64,000 nucleotides of DNA from Ochotona curzoniae. Lineage: Eukaryota; Chordata; Mammalia; Lagomorpha; Ochotonidae. Below, in pieces: positions 24,259 through 37,299 of this stretch. The notes beneath the pieces are model-generated. The model did no database searches. It was not told where the DNA came from and was given only the letters and a program-made list of their open reading frames with translations. The translations under genes and the position numbers were made by a program. Location: contig NW_024466599.1 in the NCBI RefSeq assembly GCF_017591425.1, positions 28,062,001 to 28,126,000 on the forward strand, read 5' to 3'. How positions within the stretch are numbered: the stretch's first letter is position 1; each line of letters starts with the position of its first letter.

Positions 24259-26051
24259 CAAATATTTTTAAAGTATGGATTTTGTGTTTCTGCTCTATGA
24301 CTTTTGCTATCTTTAATACACTAAGATTACATCTGATAGAAGTTGGACCTCTGTTGGTGGGGGCCTCACGGCCAGTACCATTCTGGAAGAGTTCCATAGC
24401 ACATATCACTGCTGGCCTGACAAGGTTCTCACCTTGTGTGATCCGTTCTTTTGCTTCGATGCATCCAAATTTTTTTTTTTAATGCATTCATTGGAGGTAT
24501 ATTGAATCACTGATATCTTAAAAACTACAGATCCATGCCTTATCTGAAACTGCAGTGGTGTTTGTTTTGGAATTCAAGATTTTAACAAAGCTATTGTAGA
24601 AAGGTAATATGATGCATCCACCGTAAATAATCTAACAGCCTCAGCAAGGTTTTGCGTGGCATCTGAAATCAACAGCATGAGTATTTCTGCAGCGAATCAT
24701 ATGAATATTCACAGGAGGCAGGACCAGTGGGCACTGGAATAACCCCTGTCCGTAGACCAAGTGTTACCACTGAAAGAGATGGCTGCAATCGCCTAGTAAA
24801 AGCTTGCCTGGGCTTTGGATTTAGGACTTACAGATGTGGATCTGGATTTAGAATTTGGCCTCATTAATTCTGCCAATTTAGTTAAAACAATGTTGGCACG
24901 GATGTTTTGAGTAATCGGTCTGAAAAGTAACAGGAGATGTTTTTGCTAGAAGGACAAAGGGACCAGAACGATAGGCAGGCTGCCGTCTTATGAAGGAGTG
25001 AGGGCGGGGGAATCAATGCCCATTCCTTTGGGTTTTGCAGTTACGTCATTTATCACATAGGCTAACCAGAACAAAGAGGGTTTTTCTGCTTTCAGCCTTT
25101 TAAGTGCATCAAAGACAGGTGGCCAGAAGACTGGGCCTTGTTACCCTAATTACATCTTAGCCACAGGGGCCTGGAGGATTTTAGGACAAGAAATGAGGTT
25201 GATTTTCTGGGATGATAAACTTACTGTTGTCCTGGTCAGAAAATTTCCCTTCCAGCCCCACACTTCTATGATATCATGCTATCTTCTAATTAAGTATATG
25301 GGCAGAAAGCATTTTAATATTTTATGAGCGAAGTAGCTGCATACAGGGCCTGACAGGGAGCCAGTAATTATTCACTCTTTTGAAGATGTTCGCAGCACTA
25401 GCCAGCAGCCACTCACAACTCAGGATCTCTTTCCCGCTCCCCCCCACCCCCCGGGTCACCTCCGGAGCTGAAGTTTTCAGCTAAGTCAGGGAAAGGTAAG
25501 TCCCGGGAGGCGGGAGAGCTGGCATCTCTTCTTTTGGGCCTGAGGGATGGCCCCTCGCATCTGGAGCTTTTTGAGTATGAGGGGCTTTCTGTTTATCTAC
25601 TCATATCCCATCACATGACCCGCATGATGAGGTTGCTACCATCAAGAGTTCGCTATCATCAAGAGTAATAACTGCAGGGGGGTAAGTTGGAACAAAGTGG
25701 CACTGAAGTTAATAGAATGTCAAGGTATTGCAGAAGTCAATTTTGGTTAGAAGATTTTCTTAGATCTATATGTGCTTGGCTTTGTTAGACAACAGACAGA
25801 ATTTACAGGAAGTTGGAATCTATAACTTTAGTGAGAGACGCATGCAGGAAAGCAGAGTAGAAGGAATACGTTAGATTCCTGACCACATCAGTGTTGAACC
25901 ATTTATGGCTGCCCCCAACCAGAACTTTCCTAAGCAATTAGAACTTTATCTTAGACATCATAGCTACTCGATAAATGTGAATATCTGATCAAGTAAGAAC
26001 ATAGTCCTATGATGATCTATAAGAGGTGTAGAAATGTAGTTCATTTGCTGA

Positions 26052-26053
<2 letters not shown>

Positions 26054-26102
<49 letters not shown>
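26054..26102. repeat. (CA)n microsatellite
   Basis: About 24 CA units, adjoining the 5' side of the LTR-like repeat. Confidence 0.98.
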
Positions 26103-26106
<4 letters not shown>

Positions 26107-26107
<1 letters not shown>

Positions 26108-26490
26108 ATGGGCTGAGCCGTGTTTCTTCCAAACTCTAATGTTGAAGTCCCATCCCCTAGAGAGTGCCTCAGAATGTGAGCTTATTTGGAAATAATGTCT
26201 TTGCAGGGAAAGCTAATGTAAATTAGGTTATGAGGGCAGGCCCTAACTCGGCATGCTGGGGCTCTTAAACAAGAGGAAATCCATATACTTGCAGAGGGAA
26301 GATCGTGTGAAGACATAGGGAAAAGAGGCCTTCTACAAACCTGGATGGGAATTTCAGAAGAAAGCAATGTGGTTCACACCTGGGTCTCAGATTCCTCGCC
26401 TCTAGTCATGTGACAAAGTACATTTCTGTGGTTTAACCACCTGACCTGTAGTACTTCGTCATGGTGGCTCTAGCAGAGTCCTACACTGAA
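26107..26490 (+). mobile_element. MaLR-type solo LTR (MLT1-like)
   Basis: Order of ATGGGCTGAGCCGTGTTTCT, TGTTGAAGTCCCATCCCCTA, TTATTTGGAAATAATGTCTT, GTGTGAAGACATAGGG and GTGGTTTAACCACCTGACCT. These match an old mammalian MaLR LTR. Solo and decayed, with no internal region. The subfamily is not assigned. Confidence 0.6.
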
Positions 26491-27110
26491 GTCTGTGAGG
26501 TGTGGATGTGGAACCTATGGGAGAATTCCCAATATAGATTCCAATCTGTGAATCCAGCTACACTAGGCATCTTTCATTTCAGACAATGCTTCTCCTTGAT
26601 GTCTTCCAATTTGAAAGATTGCTTTTTTCCCCACTTTTTAAAACATCTTGAATGTGTTCAGCTTCACTTAAAAAGCTTGCTGAATGAGTTGGATACAATG
26701 CTTTGTCCACGAGTGAACACTTCCTTCAAGTTATCACAGGTGGTCCTGCGCTCCCACAAATAGTGGCAGGAATAATGTGGCAGGAGCTCTTAAATAGTGC
26801 TCTTCCTGTTCATGTCTCCTTCTTTGCTTTCCTTCCACTCAGAACAAGTTCAAGAGCACCTTGGCAGGAGAAAAGAGGTCACTGGGGCCAGCACGTGGGA
26901 TTTGTGGGCAGAGGGAAGGGCAGCAAGGAGGCATGCCTGTGAGCGCATAGACCTGCCCTCTGCCCCTTCAAGTGAGTGAATAAAGGGACCAAGACACAGA
27001 CAAGCTCTCATCCTTGGATGAGTACCTTATCCTGAAAAGAATTTACCTGATAACAGAGACATACATACTATTTCACTGTAAAATGGATACAATTGAGTAA
27101 ATAAGGCATA

Positions 27111-28400
27111 GGCTGTGGTATTGCTGGCATGAACTTGACTGTATCACTGGGGCATGCATAAGCCAGGGTAAGTGTAGGCTACAGCATCAGCTGGCAAGTG
27201 CTGGGACTGGGGGAAAATCCTGTCAAGCTAAAATGGAGAACCACCTGGAGAGTGCAAGATCCAGGCCTGGGACTGGGCCCAGTAGGGAAACTGTGTGCTC
27301 TGATGGGTTGCAACTCCCACTGTGAGCAAAACAACCAGGGCTGGCAGCAGACCTGGCTTGATAAGCAGTGGGACTCACTGGCACGAGTGTGGGTTGGATA
27401 GTGGGGTCAGTTGGGTTGAGCTAGGCTTCAATGCCCATTGACATGTAGGAGAGCTGATTGGGTTGTGGGACAGAGTGGACCAGTCTGCTACACAAACAGG
27501 CAAGCACAGGAACCAAGGCTGGGGAAGGCCTAGTGGGAGTTATTAGGGGTTATTTCAGTTCCTGCTGGTATACAAGAGGGCCGAGTGTGGTGGGTAAGGT
27601 TGGGCTGGGCTGCAGCACCCATTTGTTTACGTAAGAGATGTGACCGGAAACAGAACTGACCCCAAAAGACCAGTGTGTGCATAGGTCGATGTGGGTGACT
27701 GACAGAGCTGGACCTCGTGCTGACAAAGCACCTATAAGAGTCAGGTCTGGAATCACTTCAGACAAGGTTTCTTTCAGGATCCACCCCCCCCTCCACCAAC
27801 TGAATCACTCAAATTAGAACTCCAACCATGGGAAGAATTGTAGGATCTGTGGTCTGACTGTACAGTGCATATATCAGAACTGGGCTACCTCAATGGCTAA
27901 GATGGAATAGTGGATAGCATATACAGATGCACATGGAGGATATGGCATTACATTGGGGGCCTGCAGAGGACATTTGGTACCATAGCAGAAGAAAGAGGGC
28001 AGAACAAATTGGACAATTACCCCCAGCCAAGTGTTGACAGCAAATATCTGGGCAAATAGAGACTCTAAGGTGGACTGTGTCAGCCAATGGATCTTGGTAG
28101 GATTTCCTCACCCTTGGATTGGGAGATTGACAGCATCTCAGAACTATTGAAAGAACTTGATCGGTACCCTTGGAGCATGCTCTACACTGAGGACCCTGGG
28201 ATGACATTGGGTGGCCTTTGCCTACCCTTGTGTAATAAGATGGTTGGAAGGCTGGGTGTGGCTTCTCTCCTTATCTCCCACCTCCCGCAGGTACAGGAAG
28301 GAGAAAAAGAAAATTTGGAAACAATGCTCTCACCCACCTTTCCCTAGTCCTTGGCCCTTCTCACCCTAATTAATTATGTAAACATCATCGAAAATAAAAT
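27111..28400 (+). mobile_element. Composite repeat copy A: tandem array plus unique body plus A-rich 3' end
   Basis: Starts GGCTGTGGTATTGCTGGC. About 27111-27640 is an array of degenerate GC-rich units of about 50-80 bp (GGCTRYRGCACY...GAGAGCTGGGNCTGGG). A non-repeating body follows with landmarks GGATCTGTGGTCTGACTGTA, GATGCACATGGAGGATATGG and CTAAGGTGGACTGTGTCAGC. The 3' end has CACCCACCTTTCCC and AATAAA at 28393-28398. Copy B has the same landmarks in the same order. No coding frame is evident. It is unlike any family I can name; an SVA-like non-autonomous retroposon or an LTR-derived repeat are possibilities. Confidence 0.65.
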
Positions 28401-28929
28401 TTTGAAAAGATAAATACACAAAAGACCAAGGGAAGCTCGTAGCTGTAAGGCAAGAGGGACCTAAGCCTGAGAGTAAAGCAGTAAGCATGCCTTGAAATCC
28501 CGTGGCTCACTAGCAGAGATGGAGCTTGGGGGAGGAGCTTCAGCCCTCTGGCAGCTTGGACAAAGATAAATTCTATTAGTGCCACAGTTCCCAGTGTCTG
28601 TGAGGTAGGAACCGACCGAATGCCTGGGGCAGGCACAACTGTTCGTGACACTGAAGGCAGAGAGAAATCCTCATCTTGGTGGCGTTCTCAGATTAGATTG
28701 TTTCTCACATTCCTTTTCTGTTCAGTATGAACCAGTGGCGTAATGCTAAGATTCATTTTGCCAAAAGCAGATTCATGGAGTTGGCAGGGGGAGAAGCGCT
28801 AATGTAATCAGCGTTTAGTGCAAGATCAAAGGGAGTATGTACAGAAAGGAAAACCACTTTGTAGTTGCATAATACTATTAAATTTATCAGGCAGTTTTAG
28901 GAAGTGGTCATATTCCACGTTTTATTTTG

Positions 28930-29060
28930 GATTGACGGGATCACAGAGATTTAACACTGCCAGGGACTTCGGTAGCCAAGCCCCTTGTTTTTATCCAGAT
29001 GGCAAAACTCAGACTCAGAGAATGAAGGCTCCATGGCGATCAGGAGTGGAGCAGGAGCTG
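28930..29060 (-). repeat. MIR-like fragment
   Basis: TCCAGATGGCAAAACTCAGA, then CTCAGAGAATGAAGG, in antisense MIR-like order. Weak. Confidence 0.35.
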
Positions 29061-30417
29061 GGGTATATGTAGTGTTTGCCTCTCAATGTAATGTACTTAG
29101 ACATCAAAGGATGCTTAAAAGCCCAAGCTTGAACTCCCGCTTTCAGAGGTCATTAAAATGTTGTTTGTAAAAATGCTTGCTTTGGGGGGCACTGAGCCGT
29201 GTACAGAGAGGTATCTGTGTAAGGCAGTGGCTTTTATCTGTGTCTGTCTTCTGTTATGTTTTACCTGTTGACACACGAGAGGTCTGTTTTTCCTAATGGC
29301 TTTTACTCGGTTACCAGGGTTCATTATTCTGTTACCAGTGTTATTTGCAAACACTGTCTCTGGTTGCCAGTGAATGCATTTGTGTAGATGTAAGAGCATT
29401 TATTCATTTGTTATTTACAAGGTTGGAGAACAGTGGAGGTTTTTTCTTTTTTTTTTATGAAAGAATGCTTTTCAGTTTAATCTTTCTTTTGGAGAACCCA
29501 AAGTTACGGTATCTTTGCTGTATCTTTGTGATATCTTTGTGAAGCGAGAATTCAGAAGATTTGATCCTTGTTAAAAAAAATCCAATACACTTTACATCTT
29601 AAAAACAGAATTAGACAAGGTGTAGGAAATACCTTGTATTATCTCAAATCAAACATCCCTTTAATTGGTGACAATTATTTTGTAACTGCACGTTTGGAGA
29701 AGGATTCAGGCAATATGCCCTTACAGTATTTGAGTGGAGTAGGATTCTAGCACTTAAAAAAAATGGCAATAAGGTGATCTCTTTTTCCTCCTGAATTTTG
29801 CTGCTGGTGTTTTTGATCTCCAAAGCTGCAGGTTAACAAAAGGGAAAGGGCCTACTACTTCTAGCTGTCACCTTGCAGTTCCAAAATCTGGACCTCTCTC
29901 TTCACTGGATGTATGGCCTATGTCCTTAAGGATGCCAAAGGAATCTCCTAGCAGATGGGTGCTCCCTCCATTGCCCACAGAAAATGAAGAAGAGTTGCAT
30001 AGGACACGTAACAACAGATCTGAAGGTTCTGATATTTGACTGAGTGCTAGTGTCTGTTTTTACTACCCAGCTCCAGTTCAGCAACTGTCTCATTCTGATC
30101 CCATGCTATCCAAAAAGGAATATACAATATGGTAGAAAAGAAACATGTACACCTTTAGAACATCACTTGAAGTGATTGCTGTGTTTGAGGCTTAGGGAGG
30201 GTTTTTGTCAAGGTTCTGATTTTAATATTTTAGAATAAATAAATGTAGACAGAAAAGTGAAATTTGGTTCTTGCTGCTTTTTCTTATGTCACTCAAATTG
30301 CCAGCACTTTGAACTGTTGATATGATCTCCTTCTTGGCAATTTTACATCAGTCCCAAATTCTTTCCAGACTCAAGTTATATTGCTTAATTCTTCATCTCC
30401 TATTCAAAAAAAAAAAA

Positions 30418-32362
30418 GGCTGTGGTACCCAGTGAGAGCTGGAATGAGTGTGGGTCATTCAGGCTAGGCATCACTACCTGCCAGCAAGTGCCAAGATTAG
30501 GGGATGGTCAGTATGGGTAGCGGCACCCACCTGCACACACAAGATCTGTTGCTGGGGGTGGGTCTGGTAGGAGAAATAGGGGAACTGCCCAACTAGGCAT
30601 AACTTCCATTGGTGAACATGAGAGCTGGGGCTGAGAGCAGGCTAGACTAGACTAGGCTATAACACTGTTGGCATATGTATGAGTTGCGTCTGGGGTGGGC
30701 TGGGCAGGGCCAGTCCACAGCACACACTAGCATGAGTGAGAGCCAGGACAGGGTAGAGGCCAGAGAAAGTTGGACTGAAATGCCCGTCAGTGCGGACTGA
30801 GGGTGGGCCTGGCTGGGCTAGGCTGCTGCACCTGCCAGCGAGAGCTGGGATTGGAAACAGACTAGGCTAAGCCAGGCTGTAGCACCTGCTGGTGAATGCC
30901 AACACTGGAGGCAGGCCTTCTCAGACTAAATGGCAACACCTGCTGGCACACAAGACCCAAGGCTGGGAGTTAACCTGTTAGGGAAACTTTGGGAACTGCC
31001 TTGTTGGACTGCTGTTTGCACTGGTGAGTGTGAGAGCTGGGTCTGGAGGCATTCAGGCTAGGCTAGGATGCTGCACCTGCTAACTTTTATGAGAGACAGA
31101 ATGGGTGTTGGCTAGCCAAGCTAGGCCACAACACCAACTTGCAAATGTCAGGACTGGATGTGAGTCATGTCAGGCTTGCCTACAGTACCCTTTGACAAAC
31201 ATAAGATACGAGGCTGGGGACAGGGTTGGCAGAACTGTGGGTACTCCCCTGCTAGTCTGTGCTTATTGCTGGTGAGCACAAGAACCAGGGCTGGGTGCAG
31301 GCCAGACTGGATAGGTGGAGGCACCTATTGGTATACATGAGGACTGGGTCTGGGGGCAGATTGGGCTGAGCTAAGATTGGGGTGTGCATGAGAGCTGGAT
31401 AGGCTGTGGGCTGGGCCAGGCTAGGCCATAGAGGCATGTACAAAGACTAGGACTGGGGTGGGTCTGATAGGGGTTAGGACGGGTTGTCATGCTAGGCTGC
31501 AACACCCACTGGTGTGTGTGAGGACTGGGTCTGTGGTGGGCGGCTGGGCTGGGCTGCAGCACTTGTTGGTTCATTGACCAGACAGCTATAGCCACCAGTA
31601 CGTGCGTTGGCTGGTGCAGGTGACAGACTGAATCTGACCCTGCATTGGCTGATGCACACGACAGTCGAGTGTGAGGTCACCCCAGGTGAGGTTTCTTGAG
31701 GGATTCCCCAACTAGACACTGGACTCAGACCGTGGCTACAGGGAAATATCACAGGATGTGTGATCTGACCCTTAGAGTGCATTTATCTGGACTGGGCCTC
31801 CTCAGTTGCTAGTACCTGTGCAGTGGACTGCTAGCATGTCCAGGTGCACATGGGGGATATGACAGCGAGTGTATCTAGGCCTGCAGGGGACATCAACTGC
31901 CTCATCAGAGGCTGGAAAGCGGAACAGGTTGGACAATTCTCCTGGCCAAGCTTTGCAGCATGCTCTCGGGTCTGTGAATGCACTAAGGTGGACGCTGTCA
32001 ACCAACAGACCCTGGAAAGATTTTCTCAACCCTGGGACGATGAAACCAACAGCTTCTCAGAACTATCGGGAAACAAACAGACAAACAAAAAATGAAGTAA
32101 TACTCTCATAACATTATTCCCCACGTTGGGGTCACTAAGACATTGTTAGAAATCACCCCCATCCCTGGGTGCTGATGTAGTTTAACAGCAAAGAGCAGCT
32201 CTATCCACTGACTCCCCTGTGGGCTCAGGAGGAATAAAACCCTGAAACATTTGTCCCACCCACCTTCCTCCAAAGCTGACCCTTACCACCTTAATCAGAG
32301 GCCCACATGGAGGTGTATCCCTTGTAAGCAATATTAAAGAGAAAATAAAAAATTTTTTAAAA
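30418..32362 (+). mobile_element. Composite repeat copy B: longer tandem array plus unique body plus A-rich 3' end
   Basis: Starts GGCTGTGGTACCCAGTGAGA, directly after a 12-base A run. The array (about 30418-31580) holds about 20 degenerate units, twice as many as copy A. The body follows with GGATGTGTGATCTGACCCTT, GGTGCACATGGGGGATATGA and CTAAGGTGGACGCTGTCAAC. It ends with CCCACCCACCTTCCTCC and AATAAA at 32344-32349 in an A-rich stretch. It shares its start, order and 3' end with copy A, which points to transposition or segmental duplication, not independent arrays. A short A-rich segment near 32075-32090 may be a secondary insertion. Confidence 0.65.
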
Positions 32363-32429
32363 TATATTTGTTGAGACTTGAATATCTGTCAGATGCTGTA
32401 TCTTTTTTTTTTTTTTAATGTAGCAGCTT

Positions 32430-32727
32430 GGTTCTGGTGTGGTAGCCTAGCAGCTAAAAGTCCTCACCCTGTTCTAATTCTGGCAGCCCCACTTCCCATC
32501 CAGCTCCCTGCCTGTGGCCTGGGAAAGCAGTCAAGGATGGCCCAAAAGCCTTGGAACCTTGCACCCGTGTGGGAGACCTGGAAGAGGCTCCTAGCTCCTG
32601 GCTTCAGATTGGCTCAGCTCTGGCCATTGTGGCCACTTTGGGAGTGAATCATCAATGGAAGATCTTCCTCTCTGTCTCCCCTCCTCTCTGTATATCTGAA
32701 TTTCAAAAAAAAATAATAATAATAAAA
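32430..32727 (+). repeat. Sense C-type SINE
   Basis: GGTGTGGTAGCCTAGCAGCT, then CACTTCCCATCCAGCTCCCT and GTGGGAGACCTGGAAGAGGC, with tail TTTCAAAAAAAAATAATAAT. Confidence 0.9.
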
Positions 32728-33227
32728 AAGAGTAAAAATTTGTAACAAGAGTTCATTTAAAAGATTATTTATAAGCAAAGTGATAAATTTATGAGAATAC
32801 TAAAAAAGAAATCAGTTTTTGTAATAATTGTAACTACATGAAATGTGCCAAATCAGGCATAGAGCAAAAAGAAATAGAAACTATTAGGTTTGAATAATTA
32901 CAGAATATTATTTCTTGAAATAGTTAGAATCCTTATTAAATTGCTTTTAGTTTAAAAAAAATGTACTCAAACATCCCTGAGAGTTCAAGGCAGATAATTC
33001 AGAATAATTCGAGATATCAAAAACCTCATCTTTTTCATTTCTGTTTCTCTGGTCCTTCGCCTAGGGTCTAGCACATAGAAATGTTGCCGATGTTTAATGC
33101 ATTCGTTCAGCTGAAAGGATTCTGGATCCTTTATGAATTGGGAATGCTTGCCTTGCTCGCTGCTCCAGTGTTCACAAAGGCCTGTCTGGCATTTATTTGC
33201 CTTGTAGGAGGGAAAAACTGTAAGTGA

Positions 33228-33497
<270 letters not shown>

Positions 33498-34222
33498 CTG
33501 AGTCTGCACACAAGGCCCCACCAGCGTGCGGGCAGCTCCTGCAGGGAGCAGCGAGGAGTTCCTGTGGGATTCCAAGCACAAAGCTGTCTTCCCCATCCTC
33601 AAGGGCCGCCTGCCAGGCCTTTCTGGATGACTGCTATAAAAATCTTGCAAAACCTCCCAACTTTGCTAAGGACAAGACTACTGTGGATTCAAGTGCTTTA
33701 ATGACTATTTATGTTTTGACGGTGAGAAATCAAGAGCAGTGCCATGGAATATTCCTGAGCAGAGGGGGGCAAAAAAAAAAAAAAAAGGAAACCGCACCGG
33801 AAAGATTTGTATGACTTCCACTTGTTTCAGAAAGTTTGTACATAACAGTTACCTGAGAATCATTTCTATTTGCAAAAGGATTCAGAACAAAGCAAAGTAT
33901 AATTTTCTTGTCGTTGTACCATGCTTGTTGAATTTTAACGCAGCATCTTTGGAACTTGTCCTAACGGGGTCTTGTGTCAGCATCCAGTGTCTGTGCGTTT
34001 GTGGATGGTCCTTGTCACAGGAAGATTTCTTCTGTTGCCTTCTTATTTTTTTAATTGAAACTTCTCCTCTGTCTTTGTACTGGAATCAAAATAATAAGAA
34101 AAACAGATCAACCGTGCAAGAGTTAATCCGTGACGCTATGCAGTATGGTTTGAAGTCCTGTCGTTCGAATTCTGTCTCTTTATGTTAACTGGATTTCTGC
34201 ATTAAAATGACTGCCCCCTTGG
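33498..34222 (+). other. TMEM178A: TMEM178A 3' untranslated region
   Basis: Non-coding tail of the terminal exon after the TGA. It contains an A run at about 33771-33786. A candidate polyadenylation signal ATTAAA lies at 34201-34206, followed by a GT-rich stretch (GGTAATGTGGGTGTGTTCT, from about 34221), as expected downstream of a cleavage site. The end is placed about 15 bases after the hexamer and is an estimate. No interspersed repeat is recognisable within it. Confidence 0.6.
34201..34206 (+). promoter_or_regulatory. TMEM178A: Candidate poly(A) signal ATTAAA of TMEM178A
   Basis: ATTAAA is the commonest variant of AATAAA. It sits about 700 bases after the stop codon and is followed within 20-35 bases by GT-rich sequence. 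No better hexamer was seen between the stop codon and this point. A later signal cannot be excluded. Confidence 0.5.
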
Positions 34223-34728
34223 TAATGTGGGTGTGTTCTCCTGCGTCTCTGAGCTGTGTTGACAAGTCTCCCTAGCCACAGGGGACAGCTGAGAACTCTG
34301 TTGTTTGAATGACGTTCTTCTTAAGGCAGTTTACTTCATTTCAGTTAAATTGTTCTTAATTTTCTGTAGCAACGACACACTCGCGATGGACAAAAGGTGT
34401 CATTGTCAGACTCCTTTTAAGTTGTACTTTAGTTTCTATCTTTGTCTCTCTCTCTTCCCTTTTCACCGTGTGTCTGGTATTACAGCACTTTCATAAGTTC
34501 ATGATAAGTGGAATTAGAAGGGACGTTTATGTTGGTGCAAAAACTTTGAAAATTTTGGAGGATACGTGGCTTCTGCCCTTGTACTCGGACGTCTTGGGCC
34601 TAGTGATTTTTCGGTGCTGGGTGCAGATTAAAATCACCTGATGAATCCTCCCACTGCCCCGAGACCCCCCGGCCGTGTCACTCAGAATGTCTACAGCTGA
34701 GCTGTTATTTTCTTTTTCTTGTGGTTAA

Positions 34729-34850
34729 CAAGAACCCAATCACTTGAGCCATCAGCACTGCCCCCAGGGTCTGTATCAGCAGGAATCATGAGCTGGAGCT
34801 GAGGATTAAACCCAGCTGTCTTAATTGCTGTGCTAAATACCCTCTCCCCA
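34729..34850 (-). repeat. Truncated older SINE (head part)
   Basis: AGCACTGCCCCCAGGGTCTG, GAGCTGGAGCTGAGGATTAA and ACCCAGCTGTCTTAATTGCT fit the antisense head half of the older SINE type. The tail half is absent. Confidence 0.55.
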
Positions 34851-36279
34851 CTCCTCTCCTGCTCTTCCATTTTCTTTCTGAAAACTGATTTAGTACTCTT
34901 CCAAGGAAAGTGGTCATTTATTCCCTCTCCCAGTCTCCCCCAAGAACAGCCTGCCTTCGCAGTGGCAGCACCTGCATATTGTCAGATGAGCTGTTGGGCA
35001 GAGGCTTGCTGGAGCTGGTGGTTACCCAAGCCCTTTCCCGTGCTTCCGGGTGGAGCTGAGGCTTGTGGGTATGTTCACTGTCAGTCTCACAGGCCTGCTT
35101 GATAGGCTGCTCTCCTTGGATGCGATCAGAGAGGTAGGGAAAGGGGCTATTATTTCTTTTTATGACTTATGCGGGAAATTCTCCAAGCCACAGAGCTCTT
35201 TCTTTGAAGTCTTTTAAAGATCCCCGTTGAAGATGTCCAGACTCTTGAACATTTCTATTCCAGCCACCAAAGCAGTGTCTGAGTGAGTAACTTTTGAAGT
35301 TTCTGAGATGTTTCCTGGGGGTTTCAGGTGAAAAAGGAAAAAAGCCTGCCGGTGGCGGAGGTTGAAGGGTTCACACACCAGAAAGATTTGCTCTGAAGCC
35401 GGGCGAGTTCACTCCGGGTTCGTGCGTGAGCTGGCCACAACGGAGCCTGCTCCCCTCCCTTCCCAGCCTGGGTGAGCTTGGAGCGGGGAGTGCTTTGTCT
35501 GGCCAGGTTTCCTAGCCCTGTGTTCACTGTCACCGAAGTATAAGACTTGTTGCCAGCGTTGTGGTTGTCATGGGGCGTTTGGCCGCCCTTCCTTGTCCTT
35601 TTCCTAGGGATATTTTCTTAATTGACTTGTGAATGATGAGTAATTGACATGGCTGCACACTCCTGTGCAGGGCAGAATAATTTGCTGAGATTCTTTGTTC
35701 TCTGCAGGTTCTTTCTGCCTCAGTCTGTTTCTGTATGTCTTTGCCTTGGGAGATTTTTGCTGGGCAGGCAGCAGAGGCGGCTGTTGTGGGGATATGGGAT
35801 GCGAACCAGTGGATGAGAACTTTGTCAGTATCTGTTCGTGTCTCAAACTAAGAACCACCACCAGCACTACAGGGCATTAAAGAAAATGCATTTTCTTGAA
35901 CTATAGTCCCATTAGTTGCACAATTCACTTGATAGCATTCTTTCTCTTTATTTGAGGTTATCCTCAGCAAAATAAAAAGCACATCGTTACCTTTTGGGGG
36001 GTAAGGCGTTGCCACTTGAGCATTTACCCTTTTGCAATTTAAGTCTGAAAACATCCTAAGTGCACTGCATAGGTGAGCTGCAGGGCGTGAAGAGGAGGCT
36101 GGCAGAATGGGCACTTGGGCAAAGGGAGGCCCATGAGCCTGCTTCAACCATGCAACCATCCGATGGAGAGTGGTGTGTCTGGGATACTCCTCAAGGACAC
36201 TGCCCTCCATGCCAGTCCTGCTCAGGCTCTCAGTTCAGGACACCTGCTTGCTCTGACTTTTCCCGGGTCTCGGCTTCAA

Positions 36280-36500
36280 GGCATCCCTGCTGGAGGTCCT
36301 CCGTGGACATGAACGTGTTACATTGCTTTGACTCCTGTCCCGATCAGTCCTACTGCTATACTGCACGTGTTAACTTAACAAGGAAGCACATCATTGACTG
36401 TTCCGAGGACTCCGGCCTGTTGATGCTTTCTCTCCATACTGCCTGGAGCACAGTAGGCACTCTTAAATCTGTGAAATCAGTGAAATCAGTGAAAGTGTCA
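36280..36500 (+). repeat. Probable L2 3' end with terminal short repeats
   Basis: TGCCTGGAGCACAGTAGGCA, then CTCTTAAATCTGTG, resembles the L2 3' end. It is followed by three copies of the 9-mer TGAAATCAG or near variants, like the short terminal repeats typical of CR1/L2 elements. Confidence 0.5.
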
Positions 36501-37299
36501 GAGTAGTGCTTGAATTCCCCTCCTCCCTAGCTAAAACTAACTCCCATGGCAGCATTTTTTAGGCTATTAAAAACAGCCAGTAGGATGAGACTAAATGGAA
36601 AAAGGAGATAGCTTGGCCAGCAAGTGAGCCTCATTAGAATAATTAAAGACACTATTAACCCAAACTAACCTGGATATAGCTTGAAATGTGTTATGAACGA
36701 AATACTATGGAACATTTATTTGATGGCTCAGACATGATTAAGTTAGCAACCTCAATATGGTTCAGCACCTACACTTGCAGCTTTCTCATTTTTGTGTGGT
36801 TATATTTTATAGCTCTAGTTGAAATTCTGAAAGGAATGCGTAGGAATGACTTCCTTGGAATGCAAATCGCTATACTGACCAAGAACTCTTAAAAATCGCA
36901 TTTAGACCTCTCAGGAGCCTTGTCCTTTGACCAGAAGGAGATGAAATTCTACGTGCCACATGGCAGTCATAAATGCTGGCAGATGCTCAGGGCATCCATT
37001 GCATACTGGGGAAATGGCCATCCAATATATTCTTTTCAATATGCAACTTGTGTTTCGTCAGCCTTTAAAGTAAGAATTTTAATTGTTTGAAACCCTTTCA
37101 GAGTATGTCTGCCTGAAGCCTCTACAAGAAGAAAATGAATTGATTTGCCATAAAATATTTGTTCTGTCTTTGTCTCCTATTTTCCTCCGCTTTGCCACTC
37201 TTGGTAAAATATTGCCTGCTATGGATACGGCACCATGTGGTCTCAGGTCTGTAAGTGAATCGCTTTGCAGGCAGAAATGAGAGAGGTTCCTGGATACAG

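Noticed and set aside
26054..26102. Regular repeat considered as a CRISPR-like array
   Set aside because: It is a simple (CA)n microsatellite in a mammalian intron with no spacers.
30418..32362. Composite repeat as a possible protein-coding or cysteine/proline-rich repeat gene
   Set aside because: Unit lengths vary and are not multiples of three, and stops occur in all frames.
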